DNA of 64,000 nucleotides from Alteriqipengyuania lutimaris (GTDB taxonomy: Bacteria; Pseudomonadota; Alphaproteobacteria; Sphingomonadales; Sphingomonadaceae): the NCBI RefSeq assembly GCF_003363135.1, contig NZ_QRBB01000001.1:868001-932000 (forward strand), in the 5' to 3' direction. Shown piece by piece: positions 60,451 to 64,000 of this stretch. Position 1 is the first letter of the stretch. Every line of letters starts with the position of its first letter. The position numbers and the translations under genes were made by a program. The notes beneath the pieces are model-generated. The model was not told where the DNA came from and did not search any database. It worked only from the letters and a program-made list of their open reading frames with translations.

Positions 60451-60793
60451 GCTCGATACGGGTGACACAGGGTGACACGTGTCACCCTCGTGTCACCCTC
60501 GAAAATCGCCGTTGTTTCAGGCTCTTGTGCCCCACAGGGTGACATATTGCCGTTTTTGCGCTCCGCAGGGCGTGAAAGCGTACCCGAGCGAGTAGTTGCG
60601 AGACGACGATGGGAAAGAGCGACGGCGATCCTAGCGCCGGATGCGCGGGTAGGAAAATCGGGCTGCCCGCGTGCAGCCGAGCGACGAAGGCCTCGGTGAC
60701 GGCTCTGTCGATCCGTGAGGGGCCTTCGACGCGGTCGACTTGACGGTTCCCCCGACCTCGGGTGCATTCGCAACCAGAAATGGGGGAATTCCG
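60451..60793. other. 343-base intergenic region with GGGTGACAC repeats
   Basis: No gene supported. The left part carries the nested inverted repeat described separately (60460-60498) and a fifth GGGTGACA at 60537-60544. The rest contains the promoter and GGGGGA ribosome binding site of the M50-like gene. Confidence 0.5.
60460..60544. repeat. nested GGGTGACAC inverted/direct repeat array
   Basis: Units: GGGTGACAC at 60460-60468 and 60470-60478, then their complements GTGTCACCC at 60479-60487 and 60490-60498, with a fifth partial unit GGGTGACA at 60537-60544. The inner pair forms a perfect 18-bp palindrome (60470-60487) and the outer pair can extend it. Ten bases after the carboxylase stop. 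There is no T-run, so an operator or mobile palindrome is more likely than a plain terminator. Confidence 0.85.
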
Positions 60794-61324
60794 ATGCTGC
60801 ATCTTGCGAAACAGGTTGGCCTGACCGCCGCGATCGTGCTCGTCTGCAATGCGCTGCACGAGATCGGGCATTTGGTAGCCGCCAAGGCGCTCGGTTATGA
60901 AGCGGCCATCCGGATCAACAGCGTCTCGCTCGTCGGCGGGGCGCAGGACTGGCGGGACGCGGCGCTGGTCGATGCCGCCGGGCCGCTGGTCACCGTTCTG
61001 CTGGCAATTATCGGAGTGGCGCTCAGCAAGCGCGGCGGCACGCTTGGGCCTACCATCGTCTTCGCTGCGCTTATGATGCGCATTCTTGCGACCGCCGTGA
61101 GCGTGCAGGCGCCGAACGACGAGGCGCGAATCAGCGAGGCACTGGGGCTGGGCACATGGGGCGTGCCGGCCATGGTGGTGGGTCTGCTGGCGATCCTCAT
61201 GCTTCTCTCCGCGCGCCGGTCCGCCATCGGCTGGAGATGGCTGCTCGGCGCATGGATCGGCGCATCGCTGGGCTTCGTGGTGGTGGTGTTCGGGGAACCC
61301 CACCTGCCTGCGCTAACCGTCTGA
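60794..61324 (+). CDS. small M50-like intramembrane metalloprotease homologue
   Basis: 176-residue membrane protein with about five hydrophobic segments. The first contains HEIGH in NALHEIGHLVAAKALG (near residue 24), the HExxH of site-2 proteases, and VDAAGPLVTVLLA resembles the second M50 motif where Asp is the third zinc ligand. It is smaller than typical RseP and lacks PDZ domains. Protease activity is inferred. The start MLHLAKQVG at 60794 follows GGGGGA. It ends four bases before the convergent 5'-nucleotidase gene. Confidence 0.78.
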   Translation: MLHLAKQVGLTAAIVLVCNALHEIGHLVAAKALGYEAAIRINSVSLVGGAQDWRDAALVDAAGPLVTVLLAIIGVALSKRGGTLGPTIVFAALMMRILATAVSVQAPNDEARISEALGLGTWGVPAMVVGLLAILMLLSARRSAIGWRWLLGAWIGASLGFVVVVFGEPHLPALTV

Positions 61325-61327
61325 GCG

Positions 61328-63049
61328 TTACTCGACCGCGGTGATCCGGCCCGTCGCGGGAAGCGTCGTGACCGCCGCGCGCGCCAGAAAAGCCTCCATC
61401 GCGTCCAGATCGACCGGCCCGGCGACCACGTCGGTACCATCCTCGAAGATGGTGAAGCTGTCGCCGCCTGCGGCGAGGAAGCTGTTCATCGTGATGCGAT
61501 AGGCGGCTTCGGGATCGATCGGGTCGCCGTCGAGCGTTGCCGAGACCACGCGCGATCCGACCGGTTCGCTCAGGTCGTAGGTCATCGCGAAGCCTTCCGA
61601 CACGCTGAAGGTCTGCACGAAGCCTTCGCCATCGAACTGCTGTTCGAGCAGGGCGAGCAGCTGCCTGCCGCTGAAGGTCTTGGTCACCAGCGTGTTGCCG
61701 AAGGGCTGGACCGAATAGATCTGCCCGAAGGTGATCGCGCCGTCCTGCGCCGGTTCGAGCCCCGCGCCGCGAATGCCCGAATTGTTCATGAAGGCGATCT
61801 GCGCGCCTTCCTCCCGCGTGGCGAAAAGCTGTGCGTCGGCGATCAGGTTGCCCAGCTGGGTCTCTTCCGTGGCAGGGCCGGGCGCCGCGCCGTTGCCGAG
61901 GATCCGGCCGACGGGCCTTCGCTCCGCCGCGCTCGCTGCATCGGCATAGCGCGCAACATATTCGATCAAGTCGCTGCGCGGGATCAGTGCGGCGAAGTCG
62001 GGATTGGCGTCTTCGGGCGCGGCGCTCTGCACCACCACATTGTCCGCCGTGATGCCCACCACGTCGTGGGTGACGGGATCGAAGGACACCGCAATGTCGG
62101 TCAGCAGCGATCCGCCATAGCCTGCGCTCGTGACCAGGAAGCTGCGCGAAGGATCGATCTGCGCGAAATCGCAGACATAGGCGGCATGGGTGTGGCCCGA
62201 CAGGACGAGATCGACGCGCGGATCGACCTGCTCGAGAATGCCGATTAGCGGGCCGGAGACGCCGCCGCAGCTTTTGTCGTTGAAGCCGACATCGGTGTAG
62301 AGCCCCTGGTGGATCGCGACGAGGATCGCGTCCGCGCCCTGTTCCTCCAGCAGTGGCACGGTGCGGTTGATCGCCGCCGCTTCGTCGCCGAAGGTCAGCC
62401 CGTCGACCCCGCTGGGCGTCACCAGCGTGGGGGTCTCCTTCAGCGTCAGGCCGATCACGCCGATCCTGATTTCGCCCGCGGGGGTCTCGAACGTCTTGAT
62501 CCCATAGGCGGGGAACAGCGTGCCGCCGCCCTCCATCGCGACGTTCGCGGCCAGGAAGGCGAAGTCCGCGCCTGCAAAATCGGGCTCCACCGCGCAGGGC
62601 TCGCGCAGGGTCAGCTTCTCGCAGCCGCCATCCTGCACGCGTTGCAGTTCTCGCCAGCCGCGGTCGAATTCGTGGTTGCCGACCGCATTGAAATCGAGCC
62701 CGATGCGGTTCATCGCGCCGATCGTCGGCTCGTCGAGGAAGAGCGAGGAGACAAGCGGGCTCGCGCCGATCAGGTCGCCCGCCGCGATCACCATCGTATT
62801 GTCGTGCTTGGCGCGCACCGCATCGACCGCTGCGGCAAGATAGGCCGCGCCGCCCGCCTGCACTTCCAGCCCGTCGCCCAGCTTCACCGGACGTGCGATG
62901 GGCTTGAGGTTGCCGTGGAAGTCGTTGAGCCCGACGATGCCGATGGTCACCGGCTCGGGCTCGGGTGCGGGCTGCTGCGTTGCCGGGACGGTGGCGCAGG
63001 CGCCCAGCGACAGGGCCAGCAAGGCGGCGAGGGTTTTGCGTGCGATCAT
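61328..63049 (-). CDS. 5'-nucleotidase/metallophosphatase lipoprotein
   Basis: 573-residue UshA-like bifunctional enzyme. Lipobox LGAC (Cys18) predicts lipid anchoring. Metal motifs: LNDFHGN, VIAAGDLIG, VGNHEFDRG, HQG, and SGHTHAAY; the C-terminal substrate-binding domain has FMNNSGIRG and AAGGDSFTIF. Probably hydrolyses extracellular nucleotides to nucleosides and phosphate, fitting the nearby secreted alkaline phosphatase and pstS. Convergent with the M50-like gene. Confidence 0.92.
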   Translation of the reverse strand: MIARKTLAALLALSLGACATVPATQQPAPEPEPVTIGIVGLNDFHGNLKPIARPVKLGDGLEVQAGGAAYLAAAVDAVRAKHDNTMVIAAGDLIGASPLVSSLFLDEPTIGAMNRIGLDFNAVGNHEFDRGWRELQRVQDGGCEKLTLREPCAVEPDFAGADFAFLAANVAMEGGGTLFPAYGIKTFETPAGEIRIGVIGLTLKETPTLVTPSGVDGLTFGDEAAAINRTVPLLEEQGADAILVAIHQGLYTDVGFNDKSCGGVSGPLIGILEQVDPRVDLVLSGHTHAAYVCDFAQIDPSRSFLVTSAGYGGSLLTDIAVSFDPVTHDVVGITADNVVVQSAAPEDANPDFAALIPRSDLIEYVARYADAASAAERRPVGRILGNGAAPGPATEETQLGNLIADAQLFATREEGAQIAFMNNSGIRGAGLEPAQDGAITFGQIYSVQPFGNTLVTKTFSGRQLLALLEQQFDGEGFVQTFSVSEGFAMTYDLSEPVGSRVVSATLDGDPIDPEAAYRITMNSFLAAGGDSFTIFEDGTDVVAGPVDLDAMEAFLARAAVTTLPATGRITAVE

Positions 63050-63120
63050 GGTGTGCGGCGTTGCTCCGCCCAGGTTGCAACTTCAAGAAGGCAATTGCGG
63101 ATCATGGAGGTTTCCTGGCG

Positions 63121-64000
63121 TCAGAGCGCGCTGCCGCAGGCCTGTCCGCTCGCCCAGGCCCACTGGAAGTTGTAGCCGCCCAGCCACCCGGTCACGTCGA
63201 CCGCTTCGCCGATGGCGTAGAGGCCGGGTAGCTTCTTCGCCTCCATCGTTTGCGAGGAGAGTTCGGCGGTAGAGATGCCGCCCGCGGTCACCTCGGCCTT
63301 GGCGAAGCCTTCGGTGCCGTTGGGGTGGAACTGCCAGCCGCGCAGCCGCTCTTCCGTGCGGTTCAGCGCCTTGTCGGCAAGACCCTGAAGCGGACCGGGA
63401 AGCGCGAGCCGGTCGGCCAGCGTGGTCGCCAGCCGCTCGGGCAGGGTCTCGCGCAGCACGCCCGCCAGCGTCGCCTGCGGCGTCTGCGCCTTGCGTTCGA
63501 TGAGCCAGCCGCGCGGCGCATCGGGCAGGAAGTCGATCCGCAGCACTTCGCCGTGCCGCCAGTATGAGCTCGCCTGCAGGATGGCGGGGCCCGACAGGCC
63601 CTTGTGCGTCAGCAGCGCCGCCTCGCGGAATGTCGCCTTCCCGGCGCGTGCCTCGACCGGAGCGGACACGCCCGACAATTCGCGGAACAGCACGTCCTCG
63701 CCGCCCAGCGTCAGCGGGACGAGCGCGGGGCGCGGCTCGACCACCTTGAGGCCGAACTGGCGCGCGAGGTCGTAGGCGATCCCGGTCGCGCCCATCTTCG
63801 GGATCGACGGACCTCCGGTGGCGATCACAAGCGTGGGCGCGCAATGCGTCTCGCCGTTCGCCTCGAGAGCGAAGCTTTCGCCGTCATGCGCAACGTCGCC
63901 GATCTCCTGACCGGTGCGGATATCGACCGCGCCTTTCTCGCACTCGGCGAGCAGCATCGCGACGATCTGCTTCGCCGAGCCATCGCAAAACAGCTGGCCG
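63121..64000 (-). CDS. HI0933/BaiN-family flavoprotein, N-terminus outside window
   Basis: C-terminal 293 or so residues of an NAD(P)/FAD-dependent oxidoreductase of the HI0933/YhiN/BaiN family. The visible part begins within GQLFCDGSAKQIVAM and contains PTLVIATGGPSIPKMG, TFREAALLTHKGLSGPAILQ, the AEVTAGGIS motif, and the C-terminal FAD motif GLYAIGEAVDVTGWLGGYN. The N-terminal FAD-binding GxGxxG lies beyond the right edge. Function of the family is poorly defined. Confidence 0.92.
   Translation of the reverse strand, partial: GQLFCDGSAKQIVAMLLAECEKGAVDIRTGQEIGDVAHDGESFALEANGETHCAPTLVIATGGPSIPKMGATGIAYDLARQFGLKVVEPRPALVPLTLGGEDVLFRELSGVSAPVEARAGKATFREAALLTHKGLSGPAILQASSYWRHGEVLRIDFLPDAPRGWLIERKAQTPQATLAGVLRETLPERLATTLADRLALPGPLQGLADKALNRTEERLRGWQFHPNGTEGFAKAEVTAGGISTAELSSQTMEAKKLPGLYAIGEAVDVTGWLGGYNFQWAWASGQACGSAL

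Noticed and set aside
1..64000. Prophage, insertion sequence or CRISPR array
   Set aside because: No transposase, integrase, phage structural gene or regularly spaced direct-repeat array was seen on either strand.

Overview
The window is a high-GC, densely coded stretch of an alphaproteobacterial chromosome. The mix of gene types (RibA with a long N-terminal extension, fused PabB-PabC, HWE histidine kinase, MidA-like methyltransferase, many secreted and lipoprotein peptidases, a REP-like palindrome between convergent genes) suggests Sphingomonadales, most likely Erythrobacteraceae. That placement is inferred from protein character; no rRNA or other marker gene is present. I saw no tRNA, rRNA, CRISPR array, insertion sequence or prophage.

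Left part (1-15.2 kb): the 3' end of an M13 peptidase gene, uppP, two small envelope genes, and a minus-strand run of acyl-CoA dehydrogenase, thiolase, MaoC-like dehydratase and phenylalanine hydroxylase. A beta-helix protein follows, then a tight xthA-ribA-GNAT operon, a lipoprotein alkaline phosphatase, a well-formed but unannotated small RNA candidate (about 13477-13613), lolA and rpmG. Middle left (14.8-32.7 kb): arfB, a pseudouridine synthase and pabBC in one operon; a HerA-like ATPase; an EF-hand protein cotranscribed with a two-component system behind a structured leader; cupin and VOC genes; divergent M24 and S9 peptidases; a YihX-like phosphatase and a thioesterase; a LytTR regulator; a beta-lactamase-fold lipoprotein; and a DUF2975/Xre pair.

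Middle right (32.7-41.7 kb): SDR, alanine dehydrogenase, an orphan pstS behind a probable Pho box, a DUF983 protein, ftsK, a ThiE/TenI-like protein, the YggS PLP protein and an alpha/beta hydrolase. From 41.7 to 44.1 kb the sequence is visibly more AT-rich. This island holds two adjacent small genes for double-glycine-leader peptides resembling a two-peptide bacteriocin/microcin, an unknown convergent gene, and a divergent LysR-type regulator with a perfect 17-bp palindrome in the shared promoter region. It is the most novel-looking part of the window.

Right part (44.4-64 kb): glnD coupled to an acyl-CoA synthetase, lgt with a MidA-like methyltransferase, DUF2147, a quaternary-amine-type ABC transporter with permease and binding protein fused, a GAF-PAS HWE kinase, and part of a leucine-degradation locus (isovaleryl-CoA dehydrogenase and methylcrotonyl-CoA carboxylase beta) interrupted by an esterase, a PhnA-domain protein and a methyltransferase-like protein. 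A nested GGGTGACAC inverted repeat follows, then a small M50-like membrane protease, a 5'-nucleotidase lipoprotein and a truncated HI0933-family flavoprotein. Many operons use ATGA overlaps, and two genes (ribA, midA-like) appear to start at CTG inside CTGA overlaps.
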